Positions 22,628 to 33,959 of a stretch of 64,000 bases of DNA are shown piece after piece; position 1 is the first letter of the stretch, and each line of letters begins with the position of its first letter. Under the pieces are notes generated by a model. That model was given only the letters and a program-made list of their open reading frames with translations, had not been told where the DNA came from and made no database searches. The position numbers and the translations under genes were made by a program. The stretch spans positions 164,692 through 228,691 of the forward strand of contig KN834787.1 in the NCBI GenBank assembly GCA_000827265.1, in the 5' to 3' direction. Source of the stretch: Collybiopsis luxurians FD-317 M1. Lineage: Eukaryota; Basidiomycota; Agaricomycetes; Agaricales; Omphalotaceae.

Positions 22628-23583
22628 CCAAGAGCGCAAGTAACACCGGCACGACCTAGATTCGGTACGTCAGGCCAAGTTTCAGGAATCTCGCAAGTAA
22701 GGATTGCAGGTGGGCAACTTCGCTACTCTGAGCAGAGGAGGAGAAGGAGCGCCAGGCGAAACACCGAAAAAAAAAAAAAAACTAAAAAAAAAACTAGAAG
22801 GAAAGAGATAGACAAGATAACATTAAAATAGTATAAAGACGAAAAGTAGATACTTAGATGTAAAGTCAAAAAAAACCAAATCAAAAGTAGATAGTACAAC
22901 GGAACAAGGTGCCTACCAAAAACGGGTAAGGGAATGCCCGGACCACTGAGAGACCTGCTAGACAGGTTTGTAGGTGGGGCTTCTAGAACCTCGGTTCAAG
23001 TAAATAGCTTACAATACTTTACAAATCTTGAATACTTACAGTAAATAAGTGCTCTCCGACAAGTTAGTTTTTGTCCATCCGTCCATTGTTTAAGCATAGA
23101 CTGAATGCGAGTTATGGATCTATACAGACGGAGTAGAGCTCAAAATTTGCCCTGCAGGTCTCAGGAACTGGCAAGTCTGCTGTTACTCCGACACTAGTTG
23201 AGGCCTGCGCGAAGAATGTGATACTGCAGCCGGAATATTTCTCTTTTGACATGCGGATAACCCTCGGCAATTATTTACCACAATCGCAAACACTCCTTCC
23301 TGTCTTACTTCGAAAGCGACGAGCTCTTTTGGCTTCATATCTAAGTATTTACTTTTTTACTTTTTTTTTTTTCGTATCTATCTACTGTTATTTCTTTATT
23401 TTTATTTTTATTTTTTGTTGTTTTTCTTTTTTGTCTTTTTTGTTTCAGTGTTTCGCCTGGCGCTCCTCCTCTGCTCAGAGTCGCGAAGTTGTCCACCTGC
23501 ACTCCTTACTTGCGAGATTCCTGAAACTTGGCCTGACGTACCGAATCCAGGTCGTGCCGGTGTTACTTGCGCTCTTGACCGCA
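22628..23583. repeat. Inverted repeat: two 135-bp arms around 680 bp
   Basis: Arm 1 (22628-22765) and arm 2 (23446-23583) are reverse complements with only a few mismatches and a 6-bp indel in a gaggag run. The inner edges are A-rich and T-rich. There is no transposase ORF inside. It may be a non-autonomous transposon, or an inverted duplication next to the gap. Confidence 0.75.
22790..23170 (+). repeat. Dispersed repeat, copy 1
   Basis: About 380 bp that recurs at 26395-26790. Shared blocks include agtagatagtacaac, gaacaaggtgcctaccaaaa, gagacctgctagacaggttt and tatagacggagtag. A ggttcaagt string resembles a tRNA B box. A SINE origin is possible, but no clear A box was found. Confidence 0.7.
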
Positions 23584-24336
23584 ACTGGGTGACGCCATCC
23601 TCGATAATTTCTTGGTGCAGTGGTGCATGGTCCGGTGAACTTAAGCAGTTGAGGGGATTGCATTAATCCGTGCAACATGCTGACCATTGACCCCCCACTC
23701 CGGCAGTCAGGGTTGGATTCATTCTGAGTACTGTCATTGCTTGCACTATCGTACGACGCATCATAAATTGTGACTCCGCTGCTATATACATATTTACGAG
23801 AGGAATCATCTCTGTAAACTAACGTTGGCGTAGCGCAGGAAGAATTCACAAACTTTGTTATTTGTACATAGTTATTCACTTGCGCCTAATTCGAGACAGG
23901 AGCACTGTAAAAAGCTGAGTAAGAAGTACGGCTACTTACAAGTTACCTAATGGACTAGGACTGCTGAAGCAGTCGAAAGCCACGAGGATTCTACCTCGAG
24001 CATGGCAGAAAGACTCTCTCAACTTTTGACCAGAAAAAACTTCATTGAAAGTCCTGATAGATTAGTGGAGAAGAGGGTGTCATGTGTCAAACAACCGCCC
24101 TACGGACATAGGCTTTAGAAATCAAAACCGAGAACCGAGAGATCCAATTGGATCTTGAGTTAACTTTCGTATATTGCATAAACTGAGCATGAACTATGGG
24201 CTGCTTGCTCTAATTTATGCCAATGCGGATGATGTCGTATAATTGTTCACTCGTTAGTTTGTCCTCGCAAGATCGAGCATTTATACACTGAAGAACTATT
24301 TCTGTAAGTAATACTGTATGGTTATTAAATGAGTTG

Positions 24337-25883
24337 TCATAGACTAGCTATATCCTGTTCAGAGTCATCACTGCATAGTTCTGATTCAGTATTCTGAAAT
24401 GTAGATGTATCCCATGTTCCATCCCATGATGAGACATCAGTTATGGGGGTCAGCTCTATTGGTTTAGATGATGAAGACGGCGACCTATCAGATGGAGGTA
24501 GGGTGTGAAGGTTGAGAATAATTCTCGTTTCCTGTGGAATTGAGCTCAGTGATTGACTTAACAGAAAATTGGTTGTTCTCACCGCAGAAGAAAGGAATGT
24601 TATCCAAAGTCTGTTGACATTCAGAGCTTCTGCTAATTTGAATTAAACAAGATAACTGACGGAAATATAAAAACATTCGCCATCCCTAACTTCTTCACTG
24701 CGGAAACGGTCATCGCAATCATTGCCACTGATGACGGCTATCAGCCTAAAGTAACAAAGCATAGGGTTCACGTCATACCTGCGATACCGATGAAAACGTT
24801 CAAATTATCTCGGTTTAGCACAGAGAACCAAGGAGGCCGGGATGCAAGGACTCGGAGATCCCAGATGGTCCGCTTCCACGCCAATCCATGCAGAATGACC
24901 TGAGTAATTAGCTCTCCAAAGCTGGTCGCAGATTGTCAGCCTTTCCTGTGCGTCGACGTCGCGGCGATAGAGCACTGTTGTACTTACACAAAAGGCAAAA
25001 AAGGATTTTCGACTGCACTCGTACCAGGAACCACTTCAATGAGACAAGGTCCACTAAATTTGAGGGGAGACGGAGTACGGGCCACTCCGCGTAACACTCC
25101 CACCGTCACTCCCGCAAATCTTGCGATAATAAGTAGTAACAGAGACGCGCCTATGAAACGACTTCGGTGGTACAGCGCCAAAACTTAAGACAGATCCGCA
25201 TCAGTGGGATCATCCAAGACCAATGACTACCGACATACTCACCTCGAAGCATTAGGATTAAATGTAATATGAGCAACATGCTCTGTGACGAGACGCTCTG
25301 AAAAGCCTGCAACGATATGCAAAAGTATTCTGGAGCTTGCTTAGTTTCAGAGAATTTAGCGGTCATCAAGCACATGAAGATGATATCCCCACTGTAATCA
25401 TGGACGTCAGCTTTGCGCTCGAACCGAAAGTGAGCCTCCTTGCACGCACATGAGAATTAAAAGCGCCAGATACCGCGCCAGAAGGTAGAGTAACCGCACA
25501 AACGTTAGTTTGAATGGATTTCTGGCGAGACGTCGACATCAAATGTGGAGTTGATCGATACCGCGGAAGAAGCGTACTCACGTCCATACGAATTCCGACT
25601 CTTTCTTTCGCGTCAAAACGGCATCAAGCCCAGTCATCACGAAGCCCAGAACTTCAAACAAATGTGTTACAGCCCATCATCCTGCTTCTGCTATCAACTG
25701 ACCTGACGCGGCGACTCTCGTCTCCATATTGCTGAAACAAGAGTGGAGGGGAAAAAAACAAACAAGGGTTCGAAGACAAGTCGAGGGTTTTAATGACAGG
25801 AAGTTCAATTTGCAGGGATGATCGAGTACAGGATTTATTCTGATTTGTTTGAACGGAATACGTGCATGGCTCAGGTGCCACAA
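24337..25883 (-). CDS. Seven-helix membrane protein (DUF6533-like family)
   Basis: Several exons on the minus strand read like the agaricomycete DUF6533 group. They show VLALYHRSRFIGASLLLLI (compare the RxYALYxR motif after a helix), a Gly/Val-rich next helix, LLxRDxLxxF-like NRDNLNVFI, and near the end RIILNLH (compare ILNLR) with a Ser/Asp-rich tail finishing at 24337. The 5' exons (from about 25883) are poorly resolved, and the first helix region near 25.6 kb reads awkwardly, so part of the gene may be decayed. The family is of unknown function and resembles GPCRs in topology. 23584-24336 shows no gene. Confidence 0.5.
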
Positions 25884-27052
25884 TACATATCTTTTGTAAG
25901 GCTATTTAGATCTTACGTATGTACATCGTCTGGGCTGTCTCAAAATAACTTTCCCTGTAAAGGTTATCTCCTGTGAGAACCCGTCGCAAAAGTGTATTAA
26001 TCTTTGGCGTCGTGGTTACCCCTGGTCCTAAAACTGTACGTCTACGGCAACGGCCGGAGGGTTTTACGACGTACGCTTTCGCATATCAGCCGAATAACCT
26101 TTTCGCTCCTTGAATATCTTTTAGAGGTTATCTCGTTTCCGAATACCCCTCAAACCCTTCGCTTATCTTTGACATCTGAATTCTGTCGCCTTTCCGGGGA
26201 AACATAGGTACCGAGAAAATATTCTCGAATCCTCCCACATCCCAAAGAACCTGGAATCGATCTCATAAATTTCATTGCAGATGTCTGTCAAATATGTATG
26301 AAACATTTCTTCACCCCGCACTAAACTTTGCCACCCCCCCACCAAAGTGTCCTTACGGAAGAGCTTACCCTGTGCAAAAGATGCAAAAAAAAATAATAAT
26401 AATGGAAGTAAATAGATAGATAGGCAAGATAGCATTGGCAAAAAGACGAAAAGTAGATACTTAGACAAAAGTCGAAAAAAACCAAAATCAAAAGTAGATA
26501 GTACAACTGAACAAGGTGCCTACCAAAAACGGGTAAGGAAATGCCCGGACCACCGAGAGACCTGCTAGACAGGTTTGTAGGTGAGGCTTTTAGGACCTTA
26601 GTTCGAGTAAATAGCTTCACAAATCCTGAATACTTACCGTTAAATAAGCACTTACCGACTTAACTCCCAGTAAACTGATCTCTGATCGTAGAATAGCTTT
26701 TATCCATCTTCCCAATATTGTTTAAGCGCAGGCCGAATACGAGCGATGGATTTATATAGACGGAGTAGAGTTCAAAAGGCGGTCAAAAGTCGAGTGCTTC
26801 ATCTAGATTCACAGTCAAACCGCTCTACCAAGGTTCGCTTTGACCTTGTTCTTTCTTGCTCCTGAATTTTTTGTAGCATTCGACGCTATTCGCAAGATCT
26901 ACCCCGTGTTTGCCCTCAGGATATGATGGCCGTTATATACAACGCTGGACGCAAATACAGTATCTATTTTACTATATAAACTAGGTTATAATTACACGTC
27001 GTCCAAGCATGGACAGATGGAAAAAAATACAATAGGATTTAACTTTTTACCT
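25884..27052. other. Intergenic with a dispersed repeat
   Basis: The repeat copy described below fills 26395-26790. The rest has only short ORFs without domains. Confidence 0.5.
26395..26790 (+). repeat. Dispersed repeat, copy 2
   Basis: Same order and orientation of blocks as 22790-23170, with roughly one change per 10-15 bases. The 135-bp inverted arms that flank copy 1 are absent here, so the two units are mobile or duplicated independently. Confidence 0.7.
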
Positions 27053-28764
27053 CTAAATCTTTCTCCACCCGAACAAGGCCCAAGCTAAACTCCCACTCCC
27101 AGCCCGTTCCATAGCCGTCGCCGTCATCCCTCTCGCATGTCTTCGTCGATGTAAATGCGCTGCAATCCGACTCCGTTTCCACCCGTCCCGCGCGGTGGTA
27201 CGATCATGATTTAGACTTCGTTTGTCGTTATTCGGGGCGTTCAAGCTGATACTGTATTCAAATACGCAACGAGTCAGCGGCTGAAGAGCCAAGAAAGAAG
27301 GGAGTTACACTCACCAAGCTCCCTGAGTCTCACTGCTCTCGCTCCCACTATACGTATCATTGCCGCTTCCATAGCTAGTACCAGACCCGTCTCCCGCAGT
27401 TGTATTGATATTGCCGTTATTCCCAGCCAGAGGAGCGAAAGCAACATTAACCCCAGCAGCCACCGTCATGTTCAAAGCGGGCAAAGCGGCAACAGGCGAA
27501 GGATTCGGAAGCTGGACGTATGAATCCGCGAAGATGTCGTTTTGAGGCCCGTCCAGGAAGTTGTACAGGTCGGTGTAGAACGGTGGGGCGTGCGGGCCTT
27601 CGAACATCTACGCAAGGAGGACGATGGGCGAGGGAGGAAAGAATCGGTCAGGATAGCGTTAACGAATGAAGATTGAAGAGGCAACTCACGTTGTTCCTTT
27701 CGGCTTGAAGCCAGTAAAAAGGCTGTTTTGCTCCATACGTACAATTTGATAGCGAGGTGAGTTGTTTGCCGTTGTCGGGATCCGAGCCGCAGCGACGAGG
27801 GACTTGGGGTTTGGCTAGAGGAACCGTCGAGGTTGCGCCGGTGATGTTGCACTGGAAAGCAGTCATGTAATCTGAGTAGAAGGAGAAAAAGAACATACGT
27901 GAGGATGACTAACGAAGAGTATAGTTCGTTCACTTACTCTGTTCACCACCACTATCCGCCTACCGACAAAAACACGCCAACAAATCAGACCCATTCGTCT
28001 GGCCAGAAGGATAACCCACAAATAACTCACCGAATGAATCCAAAACCACGCGCAAGTGCACATCCCATTCGGACACGCCGGCATCCTCTCCGGAATCTGG
28101 AAATCCGTAAACCTCGTCCACACACACGTCTGGTTCACACTGAACACCGTAAAATCCTCCGGCTCCACCTCACTGACGTTGCTCTTGTACGCAATCGCCA
28201 ACGCGCATCCTTTGAGGTCGTCAAAACCGGTCGTGTGGAATTCGGCGATGGGGGAGTTGGGGCAGACGTTGTCGCCTTGTTGGACGTTGCCGCCGGGGGA
28301 GCCGGCGAAGAAGGATGTAGCGCCTTTGTCGCAGGCGATTTCGGTTGTGGCTCGACCTCCTGCGGGCAGGGAGAAGACGTCTTCGGGGTGAGGGGGAAAG
28401 TCTAGGTGACCGTGGAACCACCACTGAGGAACGAGGACGGTAAGCGTGAGGCGTATGAATATGAAGGTAGAGCAGTGGCAATGTACCTGGTCAAAAGTGT
28501 AGTTCGTCAGAGGAGCTACAGGTCTAGAAAATTGCTTTCTCAGAACCAAAGATATCTTCTCGAGAGATTGACAAGAACACACCGATTGTCATAAGGAAAC
28601 GTGTCGCCTGTAACGTTAAATCCCCACATACTAGGATGAAAAATAGCTACAACAGACGCGTCGACACTTGGTTCCGGACATGAGAGCAAATTATACGTAC
28701 AAGCATGAGCAGCGGCATATTTAACCAAGCCGAATGCCAAGGTGAAGGAAGCTAACGACTTCAT
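27053..28764 (-). CDS. AA14-type lytic polysaccharide monooxygenase, secreted
   Basis: About seven exons give roughly 416 residues, ATG 28764-28762 to TAG at 27053. A signal peptide ([19 protein letters not shown]) ends directly before His, so the mature protein starts [14 protein letters not shown]. His at position 1 provides the amino-terminal copper brace. A second His is in WWFHGHLD. Further family text includes [48 protein letters not shown] and [13 protein letters not shown]14 enzymes were described as oxidising xylan on cellulose. Exon 1 (28701-28764) encodes only the signal peptide, His1, Ala and one base more. After the catalytic domain comes a Ser/Gly/Asn-rich linker and a basic tail, with no carbohydrate-binding module or clear GPI site. 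Family assignment is from memory of AA14 sequences. Confidence 0.8.
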
Positions 28765-29322
28765 GGATACTGGAAGCGATAGGGTAGTTTGTGTTGTCGA
28801 GCGCAATTAAACAGCTTCAAGCTATATTATACGTAAAAGGCCGTAAAGGAAGGTGAAGTTGAAGACGTCCAGGAGCTCAGAGTCGGCGTCAAGTCTAGTA
28901 AGTTGCCAGCCAGTGGACTTTGAGAAACGGATCCTCGGAAAGGGAAGAAGTAAAGTCGGGGCGTTGATCGTAATGACCGCCACGGAACTTTGAGTCCTTT
29001 TATAAAGTTCGCCATTGTCTTCGGGATTTGGTATACATACACAACCTCGAGAAAGAGAACAAAAAGCAAAGGCGTTATTGTTGAATAAGCGCCCAGGAAC
29101 TGACATTTCGGATATCCGGGCCGGTAAAGCGCTTAAACATCGGGGCCAAAATTTGACCTTTCCTTGTCGTTGCCTTGTCGTGAGTAGTACGAGAATCGCA
29201 AGTCGATCAGCAAAGTAATAAGATTACACGAATTCAAAATTGGTTTATCTAGGTATATTCTTTATATTCAGCCAGTCCATAGTAGAAAAAACTATCACAC
29301 ATTACGTGGCTACACTCCAAAT
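28765..29322. other. Intergenic, no gene seen
   Basis: Upstream region of the AA14 gene and 3' flank of GET4. Only short ORFs without recognisable features. Confidence 0.5.
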
Positions 29323-30600
29323 TCAATCCAATCCAGTAGCTGCAGTGGCAGGTGTCAAAACCCGCCTGCCTGGCTGCCCAGGAGCCGGTCCACCAAACAA
29401 CGACGAGAGCATGTCCCCGAACGGATTCGCTGCCTGATTTCTCGGAGGAGGAATCGCAAAGTACAACGTGGCAATATCATACAGAGCCTGTGAACGAGAG
29501 CAGTTAGCAACGCAGCACCAACTCCTTCGAGTCACCAACCTTCCGAATTTCAGGCTGAGCCAAATCTCCCCCCTTACTCTGATACGTCCCACAAAGCCGG
29601 ACCCAACTTTCTCGCATAACCTTGTTTCGCTCACCCTGTGCGCGCTGGCACGTCGCTACAGCGAGTTGAGCAAAATTGATTGTGGCATCCTGAGCGACGA
29701 CGATTTCGTCTTCAGTTGCGTTGCCGATGGTGATTTTGGAACCAGACACAGAAGAACGTGGAACGGCAGGAGAAGAGACAAATTGCTTGATGAATGTTCG
29801 TGCAGCGAGGATGTTGCCATTTTGGAGATATCTGCGCGATCCGGAGAATCTGTTAGCAAGGACGACGGATGAAGAAAGGCTGGGCGACATACGGTATTGT
29901 TCCACGTAGTGCGAAAGGTCCAAACGTACCACTGGGTGTAGCCCATTGAATGAACATTTCCGCTAGCAACCTGGCACTATCTCGCGAGCCAGATGCTAAA
30001 AAGTGGGGCTCTGCAGCTTCAAAGGAGCCCTCTGAACGCGTAAAATTTAGGGAAGCCATAAAATGAAAGTTTCTGATTCTCACCTCTGTAAAGTAACTCG
30101 CCCACATAATGATGCAATACTTGATCACCAGCAGGACAAGGACCTTGCTTCGCCGACCAACTTTACCTAGATGAATCAGACCTTGCATAACATTAATATG
30201 AGAAAAGTTTTTCATACGCGATCGCTTTATCAATCAGAGTCTTCCGCCACGCCCCAGCAGGACCCGTCAAAGCGATAAGTTGCGTCAACCTTCCTGTCTC
30301 CACAATCAGTAAAATCTTTTGATTTGAATCTTCCACACGATCCATACCTCTACTCTCATCATTAACAGGCTCCCCCTTCGTATCGTAAACTTCCAACAAA
30401 AACCCAGCCAAATCAACCCCACTCCCCGGCTGACCCGTTTTCAGCAATTCTCGCGAGCTTTGGAAAAGCACATCGATGGCTACGTCGTATTGTGATGATT
30501 TGATGTATCGAGAGGCAAACGTGCGGGCTTTCTGGTGGGCTTCATAGGGAGATTTTTCGATCTGTGGTAAGATCGCGGCTAGAGCTCGAGATGAGGACAT
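29323..30600 (-). CDS. GET4: GET4 homologue, tail-anchored protein insertion
   Basis: Starts MSSSRALAAILPQIEKSPYEAHQKARTF... at ATG 30600-30598 and ends PATAATGLD at 29323, about 330 residues over five exons or so. The alpha-helical hairpins of the DUF410/Get4 family are recognisable: ARTFASRYI, FLLEVYDTK, WSAKQGPCPAGD, HHYVGELLYREGSFEAAEPHF and LAVATCQRA. Get4 pairs with Get5 in the cytosol and hands tail-anchored proteins from Sgt2 to Get3 for insertion in the ER. The intron after KAIA is placed so the frame continues with WSAK. The large segmental duplication begins 11 bp upstream of this start codon, so the promoter sequence now exists twice. Confidence 0.9.
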
Positions 30601-30766
30601 GATGGTGGACGAAAAGGGTGTGCGGGTGTTTGGGCGTCTACTAATGGTCCGTACCTAACAGGCCTGAGCGCTAAACGTTAAACCGCCAGTCTTGGTCTTT
30701 AACCAACTTGAGAATGCCAGTGCAACACCCGAACTATCCAGCTTTACAACTCTCATTTGAGGCGAT

Positions 30767-31334
30767 GGACGAATTTCAGAAGATTTGGTTGCAACATTGG
30801 AGAGAGCAGCTTCAATGACCGAGCCATCCTCTTCTCAATGAGACCGGGGAAATTTGGATCTTACGCGACTATTCAAGGGTTATAAGTCTAATTAATGGTC
30901 CGCATCACGAACGAATTTGTGACTGTTTAATGGTAGCTAGCCCAGGGCTTTATTTCCCATCTTGGCGAGATCTCCTGAAAATGATAATTCCGAAAATTCC
31001 TAGTTTCGAAGAAGCGTTGACTGTGTAAGTGTTTCGCTTTCTATGATACTTGCCTTCCCACTTCAAATACGAGCAGGCGGGGCCAAGATAACACCTCAGC
31101 TGTCATAGACTTGCTCAAATACACCTGGGACACTTACGGCCCTGACTTTCGTCTTGGGGTGACGTAGCCTGGAAAGGTGAGGATGCTCTCGCAGAGTATC
31201 GTGAAGCCCTAGACAAAGGTTTGAACCCCCTTGGTTACAAGGATTTGATCAAGCTTCTCGGGGATCCTGATTCTGGGCCTACTCTCTACCCCACAAATTG
31301 GTCTTTTCGTATTCTTAAGAGCGATACCCCACGG
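30767..31334 (+). pseudogene. Decayed unknown gene in duplication copy A
   Basis: An open frame can be followed through MDEFQKIWLQHW, RVISLINGPHHERICD, FPSWRDLLKM, a GT-AG intron (about 31024-31077), DNTSAVIDLLKYTWDTYGPDF and then, one frame over, DVAWKGEDALAEYREALDKG to LKSDTPRS-stop. It carries an in-frame TGA after REQLQ and a frame change after DFRLGV. Both lesions are also in copy B (from about 53689), so they predate the duplication. Protein family not recognised. Confidence 0.45.
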
Positions 31335-32057
31335 TCTTAAATATCGTATTTATTCTGGGATGATCATGCGAATTAATCGTAGGGGCGGGTGCGAGGAGGC
31401 GCTGAGAGGACCGCCAATACCTTTATAAAAATTTCCAGCATTAATCGGGGGTGGCTACCTCTCTCGGCCACTTCTCTTGGCCAGTTCTTCCAGATAATGT
31501 CCATCGAGAAGGTGACTTGGTCGGCGTGCTGAAGTCGCTAGAAGGTGGTCAGGACTGGTCCATCCATTTCGGCCAACTTCCCATCACGTTTTTCAACAAC
31601 AAGAGTTCGGCTTCCGGCACAGTGCTTCTGTTCAGTTTCTACATTCCTTACCAAAAGAATACCAAGGCTTACGATGGTTTCTACTATGATAATCAAATAG
31701 AACATGGCTTCCAGAAGACTGTCAGTGACACCCATAAGCTAAACCAAATGGGTATACTGGATCCGTACAAGCGCTTTGAAGCTGCGCAAATGTTGCAATT
31801 CATCTTTATTATAGTCACGCCATTGAATACCGATTACATACTGCCAAAAAAAGTGTACCATCCATGGAGCCAGCATCGTCCAATCCAATGTTATCATCTC
31901 AAACTTGATTTTGGCTTCAGACACAGTGCATTTCTGATCTTTTCTTAGAGGCTACTATTAACTCCATTGTTTACTTCCTTGACTGGAAGAGATATTCACC
32001 TCTTATGGCAGAGGATCTGGATTCGGACAGAATTCTGATCGAGAATTGAATAAGTCA

Positions 32058-32163
32058 GTGAGTCGCAAGACGATAGACTGGAAGGAGCTTACACGATGAT
32101 TACTGTCAAGGCTCGCCACTCGACGATCGCTGGGTTCAGAAGAGGCTTTGGGTAGCCCAGATA
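32058..32163 (+). pseudogene. Captured fragment of the URC4 gene (copy A)
   Basis: About 105 bp closely match the URC4 gene at 61660-61771, including intron sequence, in the same orientation (gtcaaggctcgccactcgac, gaagaggctttgggtagccc). It is therefore a DNA-level copy and not a processed one. The same piece is in copy B at about 55012-55117. Confidence 0.8.
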
Positions 32164-33959
32164 TGTATGAGTGCATGATTATTCTCCTGTATCGAATTGT
32201 ATGTACTCAAGTAAGCATCCGTCTCTACTTGAAACTGCCACCACTGGGAAGGATTTCTTCCTTGTAACTACTTATAAAAGAAACGATGCGCAAAGCGCTC
32301 TCGAATCTATGTATTTTTTTTTTGATTCTCGTTTAGATCTCGCATTTTAATGGTGATACGTGTCCGTGGTCTACCAGAAGCGAGAATTGGAGACCCTAGT
32401 ATGAGTCTAGTTTGGATAATCACTCTTCTGGTCCTGCCCCTACCACTCCTTCCCACACACACGCATTCCCAAAATAGCCGTTGTCAGCAAACGCTCCGAA
32501 AAGCTGACACACGACGCAGACTCTCTCAATCCTTGACAAGATCCGAACTGGCGGAAACTCATCAACTCATTCACTTGAATGTCCCGCTTTCGTCTCTAAT
32601 CATGATGATAGTCTGCATTCTGATTTGGAGACTGTGAATCAGCTGCTTTTCTTGGGTCAATGTATTTCCTTTGAAATTGATCCGACGACGCCATTTTTGA
32701 AGTGGACAGGCTACGATAGCCTCGACGTGAGTAAGTTGGAGGAGATAGTGGAAGGAAACTGGGCCAAAACTGGGCAGTTCGGTCAAAGCGTTCTTTAGCG
32801 CCCAGGCCTAGATTCACTTCTCTTTTAGTTTCATCTTGGCTTCATCATTCAAATCATTGTGTGGTCATTTCGAGGTCACCTTGGGCTTTCTCGGTAGACT
32901 TTAACAAAGAAAACGTACATATATATATAAGGTATGGCGAAGTTGGGACACGGCGAGCCACTTTACAGCGGAACGTTTCTTTTTCATTGAAAGATTCGAA
33001 AGCAAAAAAACCTTTTGAAGCTTTTAGTGCACCTGTATTCTTAAACCATTGTCTAAGGCTCAAATATTGATTTCACACATGTAGATTTTTACGATAGACA
33101 GAGTTTATTGATTTTTGAGATTCACTTGGGGCAGAGATGGAAAAATACTGCCCACTACAGCCTATCAATGACTAACTCGCCTAAGACCGAACGAACTGAT
33201 CATATCCTGCGGGTCAATCCGTGATTTTTGTTCTCATCTCAAAGGCAAAAACACGGAAATCAAGTAAACATTACCGCCCGGTGTGATCGTGGATTATGGG
33301 ACTCAGGTCCTTCGAGTCAAGGGCGCTCTTAATATTCATTCAACATTGATCGTGTCCAATCTAAATACTCACATTAACCTTCGGGGGGTCAACTTCGCCC
33401 TAGCTCATGGTCGAGAATTTGGGGCCTCTTGTCTATACCAAATGCATGGCAGGAGTTGAACTCATGGATGGAACCATTGGTCAACACACAATGGCCATTG
33501 GCAAATAGATTTAGCAGGTATTCACTTTCTACCCACAGCATGTTATGAGTCCGAAATGAAATGGAGGAAACTCATCCTTATGGTTGGATTTTCACGGGCG
33601 CTTATGCCGTATCGGTCCTCTCTTAGTAACCGAATCGTCCATCATAGATGGTCAATAGCGCTTATTTCTCGATTCTTTGATAGATGGTCGACAGCGCTTA
33701 TTTCTCGATTCTTTAATTTCATCGAAATTTTTTTCCCATCTCTTTCAGTCTCTATTTTCGGATCTTTGCTTTGTTCTTGAATGCATATCCATCCTTCTGG
33801 ACTCGTACCTGCGATGCGCACAGCGCGATGGCCCACTTTCACACGTCAAGTACATAGAAAGCTCGTGATGGTGATGGTGATGATCCAGATAGGCGGTCGA
33901 ACACCTATATTTAAGCCGAGCTGTAGTTGTACCACGCAACTTTTTCCCTTCTAGCCTCT

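Noticed and set aside
22600..27000. Possible tRNA-derived SINE in the two 380-bp repeats
   Set aside because: A B-box-like ggttcaagt is present, but no matching A box or tRNA fold was found. Kept only as a repeat.
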